Positions 46,320-58,200 of a DNA stretch of 64,000 nt are shown piece by piece (within the stretch, counting starts at the first letter, position 1; every line of letters begins with the position of its first letter). Origin of the DNA: Archegozetes longisetosus (taxonomy: Eukaryota; Arthropoda; Arachnida; Sarcoptiformes; Trhypochthoniidae); the NCBI GenBank assembly GCA_018873245.2, contig JAEMBT020000009.1, positions 7,017,288 through 7,081,287 of the forward strand, written 5' to 3'. A program made the position numbers and the translations under genes. Below the pieces are notes generated by a model that saw only the letters and a list, made by a program, of their open reading frames with translations, did not search any database and had not been told where the DNA came from.

Positions 46320-47730
46320 TTTCTTAAAAAGCAAGTGTTTATAAACGGATGTTTTCGTTACTAAAACGATATTTCAACTAACCAAATGATGTTTTAAAAA
46401 CTTATGATACAATCATTAATTAATAAATCAATTAGACATTGAATTAAAGGAGCTAATAAAGACTTTATTGGATCTGGAGAAAAATGAATTATTCTCCTTT
46501 AATTCGTTAATAAACAATCACTTATTATAAATCTTGTTAAGCTTTAATTACACGATACTACAAAGTCGTACGGGCTCGTATTCCAGATTTAGTTATGCAT
46601 TTAAAATCTACTTTACATCCACACGTCTACAAATAAAATCACATGTTGAATATTATTTATATGATATGAGAATTTTAACATAATTTTACACTATTGTTAA
46701 ATATCTCAATAATGTTTAAATTATGTTTAAGTCAAGTAATTGAGTTTGCGAGAAACCCAGTCTAAACTCAATCTTACGAATAATAAACTGAATGATAGAA
46801 ATTGAGAAACAGAAGAAAATATCAAAATTGCTTTAATGTATGTCGTCACCAAAGAACAAAATGGTCGCTTGGCGACGCTTACGGCTGACTCGATTTTTAT
46901 AATCACGGGTACGGAGCTCTTGCGGCACCAATGCTTTAATTCCGGAGCGAGAGCCGAAAACTTGAGTTGGTCAGCGATATACACCTTCTCAGACCAGTTC
47001 TTAGTCTTTGCTCGAGGGGCCGAGAAATGTTTGTGCGGTCTTTGTTTTATTTTTAGGAAGGAGACTTGTTGGGAGCTCTGGACAACCAAGTGTAAAAGGG
47101 GACCAAAAGTTAAGAAAAGAAATTAAGGCAAAAAATACATAGCACTTTGTGTGAAAAGGCAAGACTGACTGGATTTTATTGGAATTGAAGTGTTTTATTC
47201 AAGTATTGGACAGGGGGCCAATTTAGTCCAATACAGAAGAGATTTTTGTACCTTAGGGAGACCACTTTTAACCTTGGTATTTAATAAATAGTCAACTTAA
47301 TAAGTAGTGAGCTTTTTTATAATACAAAACTTGAATATTTGCGCATGTATTGAAAAACCACTACTTTACATGGATAATCAACGAATTGTGCAATAGTCTC
47401 CCTAAGATGCAAAAATCTCTTCTCAATAGAAAACTGGTGTCACAAGTACAAGTTCAATGAGGGCTTAGGCGGACTAGACGTGAACTGATAATTTTTGTGA
47501 GTTCAGGCGGACGGTACGTGGCCTCACTGGATTTGTGCTCAGGACACCGGTTCGCGAGTAGGGAATTAGAAGTCAATGTTAGAATTAAGGTTTTTGATTT
47601 CACTTTTCATTAGAAATATTTGTTTACAATAAGTTTTTCTTTATTCAAGCTTTTAGTTTTGTTTAACTTTTGTTTAATTTGTATTTAGTTTAATTTAATT
47701 TTAATTGTTGAGTCTCAAATGAAAAAACAA
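46320..47730. other. Region 3' of NRF-6-like copy A; unclassified repeat DNA
   Basis: 46836-47126 is less AT-rich and open on both strands (96 codons on +, 120 on - at 46727-47089) without a recognised family; probably part of a transposon. 47233-47424 has opposed AGATTTTTGTACCTTAGGGA / TCCCTAAGATGCAAAAATCT ends (small MITE). 47500-47590 is an inverted copy of the CTGAGCACAAAT dispersed repeat. Confidence 0.35.
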
Positions 47731-49240
47731 ATACTTAGACAGTTAAATACTGTCGAATCCAAAAGTAGTGTGCATCTCTACATTTAATGCATACTTTATT
47801 GTAAACATTTTTTAATCAGTGAACTGTATATGATTTACGACAAAAAAGTCGAGAAAGTGTTTTTATTCTATAAAAATTTAACAGATATAGTTAGCTAAAC
47901 TTAATTACTACCAAACGATAACACTTGCTTTTGCGTTTAAAAATTATTATATTATAAAAAATTTTCACCCCTTCATAGGTCACAGTAAGAAATTTTTAAT
48001 GCGCAAACTGTAACCCAATAAATGACCTCACATTAAATTTTCAAAAAATCAATGCTACTATTTTCCAATAGTTCTTTAACTCATTCAATACAACGTTTTA
48101 CATCATAACAGGAATAATTACAATTATTTAAATGAAAATTTTAAGTTTTATATCACAATTAGAGCTAACTCTACAACAGATATAACTTCAAAAATTCGGA
48201 TGTTCACATTTTTTAGTCGTTCTCTATATACTGTTATTATATATATAATGTATAGAGTATATACATCCATATACTCTATACAGGTATCTAGATTATCATG
48301 CTCCCAGATTCTCAGAACCCTTCGTATCTAGTGTTCTAAAGTCGTACCTTTTTTGCATGTACTCAATGATTTCATATTATTTATTAATTGAATAACTTTA
48401 GCCAATAATAGATTAGGAATGCATATATAGTCTTTTCGATTAATTTTTAAAACATGTTTAAATCTTAATTTTGGATTAATTATGGCATTTACATGATTTT
48501 TCATAATTATATAACGTAAAAGATTTATCGATTATAATATATATTTGAATTTAGAAATTTTTCTTCAAAAATTTAGAACTTGGCGCTGATTTTAAATTTA
48601 GTTTATAACAAAGAATTATAGTTGCAATGAGACTTAAAAATTTTTTGATAGTAGTATTCTTTAAACTAAATCCACATTTTAATATATTCAGTCTGACATT
48701 ATGAAACATTTAAGATATTTAAAAATTAATAAAATCTAATAATAGTATATAGAGAACGACTAAAAAATGTGAACATCCGAAATTTTGAAGTTATATCTGT
48801 TGTAGGGTTAGCTCTAATTGTGATATAAAACTTAAAATTTTCATTTAAATAATTGTAATTATTCCTGTTATGATGTAAAACGTTGTATTGAATGAGTTAA
48901 AGAACTATTGGAAAATAGTAGCATTGATTTTTTAAAAAATTTAATTTGAGGTTATTTATTGGGTTACGGTTTGCGCATTAAAAATTTCTTACTGTGACCT
49001 ATGAAGGGGTGAAAATTTTTATAATAATTTTTAAACGCAAGAGCAAGTGTTATCGTTTGGTAGTAATTAAGTTTAGCTAATTATATCTATTAAATTTTTA
49101 TAGAATAAAAACATTTTCTCGATTTTTTTGTCGTAAATCATATACAGTTCACTGATTAAAAAATGTTTACAATAAAGTATGCATTAAATGTAGAGATGCA
49201 CACTACTTTTGGATTCGACAGTATTTAACTGTCTAAGTAT
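47731..49240. mobile_element. Foldback element with about 505-bp inverted arms
   Basis: Left arm 47731 to about 48240, right arm about 48736-49240, nearly identical when inverted (e.g. ATACTTAGACAGTTAAATAC at the ends, CAAAAGTAGTGTGCATCTC just inside). The roughly 500-bp centre contains an AT-rich TATATA stretch. The CGAATCCAAAAGTAGTGTGCA end resembles the Tc1-type end at 35358, suggesting the same superfamily. No ORF of note. Confidence 0.8.
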
Positions 49241-50160
49241 ATACTATACTGGATAAACGAAAGATCGCATCAGAAACTCAGGATACTAGGTTCCATAGAA
49301 CCAAACTTTAATCCCTAGAGTTTATGGTCTTCCAATATGGTGATCTACAACCAAATGTTGAGTATTAGTCTATTAGAAGAAATGACAAAAGCTTTTGCAG
49401 CTTTCATATAGGTATCAATAAATGTAAGAAGTTTTTTACTGATATTCTTATCGGATATTTACTAATAAAGAATCAGAACTATAAGAATCTGATGAACAAA
49501 ATTGAATATGTTCTATATTTCAAATCATGTTCAATACTGGCATTCGTGATGTGTTGGTTCAATGCATTTGATACGATAAACACAATTCCACAAACATAAA
49601 GTATTATATTGTGGTTTTCGTTTGGAAACTTTTTGGATGTACATCTATTTCTTGGATATTGTTTTCGTTATGCAAAGAAAGAGCCAGTAATTTGAGGAGA
49701 CAATATTTTTTCAAAAAATCAGATTGAAAGAAGAATTTTGAAATTAATTTTTCGCATATAAATATCGAGTTTAGCTGTCTTTAACCATAGTATTATTGTA
49801 AATCAGGTTTAAGGTAAGTTAGGGTTAGATAATATTAATGATGGCGGACTTAACTTTAAATTCGGTTTGTAAACTATGATTGATTATCACAATTTGCGAT
49901 AATACGAAACACATTACATTGCAGCTCCATGTTAATCCAATCTTGTCGTTCCAATAAACGGTGCCCTTTAGAAGAATTTGTGTTGAATATGATTCATTTT
50001 TAATATAAAGTTATTTTTTAAGTTTCATTTCAGCAAATCTATAATCTTTAATCTCAGTAAACTTTATTCCAAATCTTATCTTTAAATAAAGGCATTTCCA
50101 TTAATTTTATTTCAAGCCCATTGCTTTCAACAAACTTTAAAAATAGATATAAATCTGTGT
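49241..50160. other. Intergenic, no gene seen
   Basis: AT-rich. About 49370-49690 contains weak similarity to NRF-6-like exon 6/7 words (e.g. CTTATCGGATATTTACTAAT, cf. LIGYLIANRS), so a decayed NRF-6-like fragment is possible. Frames are broken. Confidence 0.3.
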
Positions 50161-50224
50161 TTAAAAAATAACTGCTAACCATTTTAAAGTTTTATGTTAT
50201 AGAATTAGATGTCTAAACATTGAA

Positions 50225-51330
50225 TTGTGGAAATTTCTTTTCGGTGAGTGATTTTACCAGAAATAGTGTCGTTTACCTTAAAACTAGTGTTGTATAGCTT
50301 AGAGATTTTTAATTTCTCTTGTCTTAGTCTTAGTCTTAGTTTTATAGTCAAAAATTTCATTTCTCTTATCTTAGTCTTAGTCTTATAGTCAAAAATTTTC
50401 GTTTTACTTAGTCTAACTACTTGTGCTAGTTATCTCTTTATAGCATATATTATAAGATTTTGAAATTTTTGATTATCTAATATGTTTCATAAAATGATCA
50501 ATAGACTAACAAAACAAAACTAAGCGCAAAGACATTCACTATTAAAATGTATTGCAATAGGAGTACAATTGTTTATCTAGTGATTTACAAATGGTTTTAT
50601 AATTGAAAACTTCAAAAAATGAATCATTTCTAATGGATTAAACGACCATATTTGTATCTAAACTTCTCACTTTGTCTTAGTCTTAGTCTTACTCTTATAA
50701 ATATGTTTCTCTTATCTTAGTCTTAATTTTATAGAAAGAAATTTTATGTCTTAATCTTAGTCTTAATTTGAAAATCCAAAAATCATTTGTCTGACTTAGT
50801 CTTAGTCTTAAGCCAAACGATTTTAATATGTCTTATTTTGCTTAGTCTTATTCTTAGTCTTAAGCTATACATCACTACTTAAAACAGCAGAACGACCAAT
50901 ACTAAAACCAAATCTTGTTTCGCTGGACATGGTCTTGAACAAAATTAATTTCTTCTAACAACTGATAATCAACTTAACAGTTGATGAGATGCTTCTGAAT
51001 GTGAATTATTTTGAGTATTGTTTAAGAATTGAGCTAATATCATATAGAGCCAATCTGTGGATATTAGACATGATGGCTATGATTGTATCCAAAATATCAA
51101 TAATCATTATGATTGACAATGACTTATCCAATTCATTAATTTTATTGCTAACTATGATAAATGAATTTTTCATTTCCATCAATTCATATTTTTTTCCAAT
51201 TATTTCTCTTATTTTTTATATCTAATGAGTAAAAGATATTTAAATTTGTTAGCAATGATTGATTTTTAGATTTAATCGAGAAATCAAACCTGAATCAAAA
51301 AATATACCTATATTTCTATTAGCTATAGTT
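50225..51330 (-). pseudogene. GR pseudogene (subfamily II), counterpart of the gene at 36085-37399
   Basis: Nearly the same sequence as exon 2 and intron 1 of the gene at 36085-37399: ATCAATAATCATTATGATTG, GACTTATCCAATTCATTAAT and AAAAGATATTTAAATTTG. Exon 2 lacks a stretch (AAATTAATTTCTTCTAACAACTGATAATC joins the KELVLFK part directly to the SCYMNG part), and a hAT MITE splits its 3' end at 50285-50877. Exon 1 was not found beyond about 51330. Confidence 0.75.
50285..50877. mobile_element. hAT MITE with CTTAGT-rich subterminal repeats
   Basis: Ends TAGTGTTGTATAGCTTA and (inverted) TAGTGATGTATAGCTTA. Exact 8-bp target duplications CTTAAAAC lie at 50277-50284 and 50878-50885. Both subterminal zones (50315-50420 and 50670-50860) contain many CTTAGT units, mostly in the same orientation, as tandem or near-tandem copies. 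Inserted inside a GR relic. Confidence 0.8.
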
Positions 51331-51747
51331 GATGCATAACTAAAACAACTGTACTATACCTGAAATTATTGTCTGTACAAAATTAATGGATATATACTTA
51401 ATAATATATATAATTAATGGATATGTGTAAAGCATGAATAGAAAATAATCGACTGTACCGTAAGGTCTCTATAGAATTGACTCATCCAAAATTGATCAAA
51501 TCTTAAAAACTTTGACTACCAATGAGTTGAATCAATGGAAAAGTTTAACATAATACAAATTAATAGTTCATCATGTATTCTTTCATGTTATAAACAAACA
51601 TTCAATCATAACAAGAATTAATATGAACCTTAGCAAAAATATTGTCTCTTCATTTCAACTTATAAGTAATGATTCATTTTTGAGTTAATGATCAAGATGG
51701 TTAACTTTACTAAAAATTAAAATTAATTTGCTATGTCATGCTATGTG

Positions 51748-52133
51748 CTACTTATAGTAGATATAAGTAGAAACCGATAATATTCTTATAAGTTAACTGC
51801 ACGCTATTAAATTTCAATTCCATTTATTAAATATTTGATGTTATTTATGAAAATAAGTAATAATGTTAAATCCATACGATATTAAATTAATGAGTGTTAA
51901 AGTGGAAATATGATAAAACATTTGCAAATATTGAAGACGAAGAGTTGCTGCAAATATCTATACTATACCACTTACTAATTTAATATCATATAGATTTAAC
52001 ATTATTACTTATTTTCATAAATAACATCAAATATTTAATGCATAGAATTGAAATTTAATTGTGCGCAGTTGACTTATAAGTTATAAGGATGTTATCGGTT
52101 TCTACTTATCTTAACGGTATCTACTATAAGTAG
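51748..52133. mobile_element. Foldback MITE with about 140-bp arms
   Basis: Left CTACTTATAGTAGATA and AAGTAGAAACCGATAA are repeated inverted at 52100-52133; the arms extend to about 51895 and 51993 (ATTTTCATAAATAACATC and its inverse). One arm has about 10 extra bases. No coding capacity. Confidence 0.65.
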
Positions 52134-52689
52134 TATATTGAATAAAACTTTTGAAAAACTGTCTTAGCAGTCCCCACCTCATACTTTACATAAAGCTTTA
52201 GAAATTAAATGTGTAATGGCTTAAAGAAATGAAAAATCAATTTTAAACCCTTTAATTATAGGAGATAAGAAATTATCAATAGTTTGTATGACTAATAATC
52301 TATGACAAAACTTCTTACTCTTTGAAATATTTCTTAATTAAAACGTTTATTTAACAATTGACTACAATATTGTGCAAAAAAGCCTTCACTGATAGAAAAA
52401 TTTAATAAGAATTTACAGATAATTAGATATATTAGTATAATAGCAAAATTCAAAGTTATACATAGTTTATTTATTAAAATTTGAATAGGAAAATAGTAAA
52501 CAATATTTTTAGTTTTATTCAAAAGTGAGCAAGTTTTGTCTCATTAAATAAGGTATACTTCACTCTAGAAGTTTATTTTAATAAAGAAATTCAAACTGAT
52601 CTATAATTAAGTTCTATTATTTCTGTATTAAAATGTTTTCAATCCGTAGTTTTAAGCCCTATTCGCTAAGACAGTTCTTCAAAAATTTT

Positions 52690-53035
52690 ATTCAAATAGT
52701 AGAACCGCATAATAAACACAATTATCTGATCCTTCGTCGTCTTATGTCTGTAGTAAAGCTCAAAAAAATTGAATACCAATACAGCTTAAAGGAAAGATAT
52801 TAACACAAATCGGTTAAGATCTCAATAATTGTATGATAATATTCAATTATGATTTTGATTTGTTGTGAGTTTATAGTCAAATACATTATATAAACATTAG
52901 CAGTCGCTACAAATGTGGTTATTAAATATCCATAATATTTTATATCAAATTTTGCAATCAAACCCAAAGCAATTCCTCTGAAAGTCATTTCAAAGAAGTG
53001 ATGTAACCAAATATAAATTTTGATTGCTAAGGATG
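52690..53035 (-). pseudogene. GR exon 1 relic, counterpart of 38072-38990
   Basis: Minus strand reads SLAIKIYIWLHHFFEMTF, then RGIALGLIAKFDIKYYGYL, like the IKIYIWFYRIF..TFGGI..KLYINKYLKYYGYF start of intact GRs. The part near 52700-52780 matches 38890-38960 (e.g. CATAATAAACACAATTATCT versus TATAATGAACACAATTATCA). No continuous frame beyond 62 codons. Confidence 0.6.
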
Positions 53036-55271
53036 CTCCACAGAAGAAAAATTTTATATTTCTAGGAAATCACTTGCGATTTCGATAACCATTGTATCAT
53101 TTCAAAGTCATTTCATGACTGTGGTCAAAATCTATGGGATATACTTCGACCAAATTAATCTAAATGTATACTACATTTTCAATTGAGTTATAAAAAATAC
53201 ACTCTTTGAGAAAATTTTCTCCTTATTAATCAATAGAGACTACTATTGAGACTTTTTAATTGATTTTCTACAGTAAAGATCCTCATTTATTCCTATGAAA
53301 GATATTATTTGATTTGCTTAGACTGCTTCTACAAGAGGCACTTCTATATACAATTGTTTCGATCCAACTTGTTAGTCTATAATATATAAGTTTACTAGTA
53401 GTAGGTCTAATTTATGATAACCTGCAATTAGACTGATTCACTACATTGGGTTAAAACAAAATCTGTAACTCAACAATAACTCCTAAAATTGTTTGTAGAA
53501 GATTAATCTATAAATAGAGACTTAACTAGTATTACAGATTTACTCTTTTACAGTTTAATTAATAGATTGATTATTATTCACACATTATGTTATTATATGT
53601 TTTGTGAGTTGATTGTCCAAAAATACTTTACTAATATTTAAGTGAAAAACATTACATTAATTAAACAAAGATTTACATTAGAAAAATATAACTAATTATA
53701 TGAACTATGAATATATGAATATAACTAATTATAAGAATATGACAATTGATTGAGCTGAGAGTCGGTGTGGCTGAGCTATAGTTGATGCTTAAATCAGACA
53801 TTACTGAACATCTCTAGAATGCATTTAAAGCTTATATAATGTTTTAGTTATTGACTCAAGTGTGAGCTTTGCTGAACTTAAGGTTTTAGTGTAGTTGCGG
53901 TGTATGTGTGTTGAAACGACAGAATATGATCTAAGACTATAAAATAAAATGTGATTCACTTTAATTTAATTGTACCCTAAGATTTGACAGTAGAAGTTCA
54001 ATTCAAAATAAATAGTGAATCAAAATAAGTTTCTTATAATGATGATAAATCGTTTGTCACCAACTTTTTCGATGAATTTATTACTAATTGAGATTAATTA
54101 ATAAAACATAAAATGACTCTACTACTATTCAAATAACTAAGTGACAAACTTAATGGTGAAATCAGATTTAGTAGTTTAGGATTTTTAATTTGAGAATGAA
54201 TTGGGGTAAAGTTACATTTAGATCCCTCCATCAATCAGGATGGTCGTGACATGTTTCATTTGTAAGTCCTAAATTGAACAGTGAAGATCCCGGGTCACGA
54301 TAACATACTGTTATAGCATAAAATTCTAGTCTAATATTCTGGCATAACCAGCCAATTAAGTGACACAATAGAGAAAGTATTAGTAATAAATAAATGGATT
54401 TTAATGACTATCTTCCAGTCGACTAGGTTAGTTTATGTCAAATTAGGTTAGGTTAGATTAAATTAGATTAGGTTAGGTTTGCTTTGTTTTTTAGTTAACT
54501 TAGGAGTTTTTGCAATTTAACTGAAACAGTTTGTCGCGGCAATCTCCGACTTTTACTATTCAATTCAGTATTAGTGTTAGAAAATTTCTAAAAACTTTTC
54601 TAGGAATTTTATTATTATAACACTATTTAGGCTCCAAAAGCAAAGTTACTCGTTCTCACCTTGACTGGAGGCACTTAAATGGACTTTGTTTTATGATTTG
54701 ACTCAAATATGTGCAATAATAATTAATATTCACTTTCTATTGCATTAATCAAAGACTATTCTAGTAAATAAATTTTTTTGCGATCGAGAAGGTCACTGTG
54801 TAAACACATTACGTTTTATTATAAGAAAGCGTATAGCTTGAGAGTAAATAAGAACTAAGACATTTTTGTCACTAATAATGGTGAAATCTCTTCAGAAATA
54901 AAATATATTTAGCTTTTATCTCATTTGAAAATTGTCAAAAAATTTTTAGACATTATCATATAATAAAGATTGACAAAAATCTGTACCTGTTATAAAGTCC
55001 ATAAAAAGTAATTCAGATATAATAGACTCCTTAATTGGGAAATAAAAATTATAAATAGAAATTTTGCAAAATATAAAAACTCAAGGATTATCTTGAACTT
55101 CAGCATCAATCATATATTTTCCATCAAAATAAAAGCTACTATTTTTTGAAGTGCTTTTAAATATAGCTTTACTTCAGCTTTCATATTGACAGTTATCATA
55201 GTACTTTGAAATTGAGGCTTGAAAATATAATTTCATTATATCAAAGTTCTAATAAACAATTGAATTTCATC
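53036..55271. other. Upstream region of NRF-6-like gene B, duplicated
   Basis: 53310-55270 corresponds to 40160-42096 in order and orientation, including the TTAGG-like run (about 54425-54480). No gene recognised. Confidence 0.55.
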
Positions 55272-58200
55272 ATGAAATTTACGCGAGTTGTCATTATTTC
55301 ACTACTTTTATATTCCATGAATGTATTTTGTGTTCATATTGAAAATGAAATTTCGAATAAACCAAATGAAAGTTCTGAGAAAGAAACAAATGGTGACGAT
55401 GAATATGATTATGATTATAGTGATGAGGAGTATAGTGATAATCATGAGGTAAATCCTGGAAATAATGTGATCAACGGAACGTTTCCTGATATTAATCTGG
55501 TGAATAAAAATTATAAAAACTCAATTAAATTCGTTCAAAATATATCATTTAATGATCGGATGAAAAATATATTAAAACATATGACTGAGAGTATAGGACC
55601 TGTTGAATACATGATTAAGCTAAAGTTTTATCAGTTCATATTATCTCTTGAATTACCGGCGGATTGTTTAGCCTCACTCATAAGTATTATAAATGCTATG
55701 CGAAGAAGTGAATTGTGGGCCTTTAAATGTAAGTCATGTTCGATCAATTAATATTCGACTCATAAAACAAACAAAGTTATATTTTATAATCTTATGTCAT
55801 ATTCCATTGTTATCATATTTTGAATCAGTACTATCTGTACCTTAAATACCGGTATTAGTCTTTTTAAAAGCTTCTTCGAACTAAAAGAGTTTAATGATTG
55901 TTATCTGGAGTGACTGTTTGGGCAGCAAGAAGAAAAAATCTTCTAATTAATCTTGAGCCCATTTCACATCAATTTTCAACTTAAAAATGATTATTAATTT
56001 GCTAAATAAAAGTCAAAATCAATTGTAGCTATTAAAAAAGTTATTGAAATTATTTTTTGAAACGCTTTAATATTTAAGTTTGAAAGAAGTTTGAAATTAA
56101 ATTGATTACTTATGAAAAAGATTTAGATGGATCACTATTAACCCTTTATATTAAAAATTGAAATCTAAATACTCAGTTTAGCTCTAAGGAAACTAGACTT
56201 TGTTCCGAAAACTCTAAAGAAGACTTACTCATTCGGGGCTTATATTCAATTGAAATTTCTTACGCTGTTAAAATTTCTTCTCAATTATCAGTTTATATAA
56301 CTCGAAAAATTTTTTAAAATCATCTATTTCGTACTCTTTTAAATATTTTACGGTATTTTTGGGTATTCAAGACAATTTTAGACTTGTCATTCAAGTAGTG
56401 TCAGTCATTGTTATCTACTGGATTTTTTATTCAAATTGATTTCTAGACAAAACTCTTAATGTTTAAACTACCCAAATTTATATGTATTTTAAATTCAAAT
56501 TAAATGTAAAAGTTACTTAAGCTTTCATTTAATAATTCAGCCAAATAGATCGATAGAACATTTCAAAACTGATTTTTGAAAATTAGATTGAATTGAAAAG
56601 TTATAAATCGATGTCAATGAAATATAATGTGTGAACACTGTTTAATAGAGTAGCTTTCAAAATGTAATATTTAATTTTTCAAGATTAAATTTTCAAATAC
56701 GACTAATGCGAATCAAAGACTAGATATTAGTCAATCAAAATGCATCAATGAATCAATGATTCAACGCCTTGATCGGCAGTAATTAAGATTCTCGCCAGAA
56801 TGCCTCTTGTCCAGCTTCGACACATTGATGGACTGAGTTCTTTCAGATTTTGCTTAATTCTATGTTAATAGCTTTGGGATAGAGTCAATGGATTAATTGT
56901 ATTCTTACATCTTTCGTTTGATTCGTTCCCATAAATTTTCAATTGGTCTCGATTGTGGAATGTTTGGTGGGTTCATATCTTTGGGAACAAACTTCACAGT
57001 GTGTTCGTTGAGTGTTTCGAGAGTTTCATTTTCATAATGGCTAGAAGCCAAGTTAAACTAAAAAAATTATTGTCTGAATATTTTTCTCGCTATGAAGGCA
57101 CCAAACGTTTAATTATACGATAATCAGAATAATTTTTACATTTCGAAATCGCATAAAGAATGTCCACCAACGAACGCAACAAAGTTTTCGATCTTGTTCT
57201 TGGGCATTTTTACTGCTTCTATTCCTTGACCTTTGGCCCTTTTAAATGGCAAATCAGTGTCCACTCTTTCGATAATTTTATATGTATTACTTTTGCCGAT
57301 ATTTATTGATTTAAAGTGATTAAAAATGAATGATTTACCCTTTTCTCTGTTTGCTATTTGCTATTTCTCTATAGAAAGAGCCAATTATTTATTGTCCTTT
57401 ATCTTTATTTAATTGATACATGTATTTTCTGAAAAACAATCTCAAAGAATGAAATATATAAATGTAAATATATAAATTCAAATAACTAGCAGAATCTAAG
57501 CTACAGTTTGACTCATAATTTGTTTTGATTGACTGACAAATAGCAATGTTTTTAAATAGCTTTACTCATTACCATTAAAGAGTGTTCACACATTATTATT
57601 AAGGAATCATAAAGCTAAATACAAATTTATCGCATACATTAAAACTTGATGTAAACGTATTAATATTATAAAAATCAGTCATGAGACAATAATTAAATGA
57701 TTAACACAATATTCTAGTCATAGATGCAAGCGGAAAAATACCCTCGGGGCTTATAGAAGGAGTTTCATCATTTTTCGGTGAATACGATCAATGTCTTAAT
57801 ATTGAGAGTACTCCTTCTGAAAGTGATGGCGATATATTTCATGGAAAATATTGTTTAGCGACACCTGATATTCAATTGCTATCATTTGGTAAACTGATAA
57901 AAAATGTTACAATAAATATTCTGACTAATAAAACAAATCATTTGATCAATGGATTGCTGAAGAAAAATTTCAATACTATAAAGATAGCGATGGCAAGCAA
58001 TATTTATATACCTAAGGTTACACTCTTTCGTATTGGAATCTGTATACCATCTAACTGTGAGGCAAAACATATCCAAAATGCTATTAATAAAGGTTCATAT
58101 TTATCGTAATTTTTTCACTTCGAAAAAAACTAAAATCAATTAATTTTGTATATAGTTTTTCAACCAATACTTAAGATTCCTGTAGAGATTGGGCCGAAAT

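Noticed and set aside
46727-47126. Overlapping ORFs on both strands as a real gene
   Set aside because: No recognised motif, no start context, no splice evidence; higher GC alone explains open frames on both strands.
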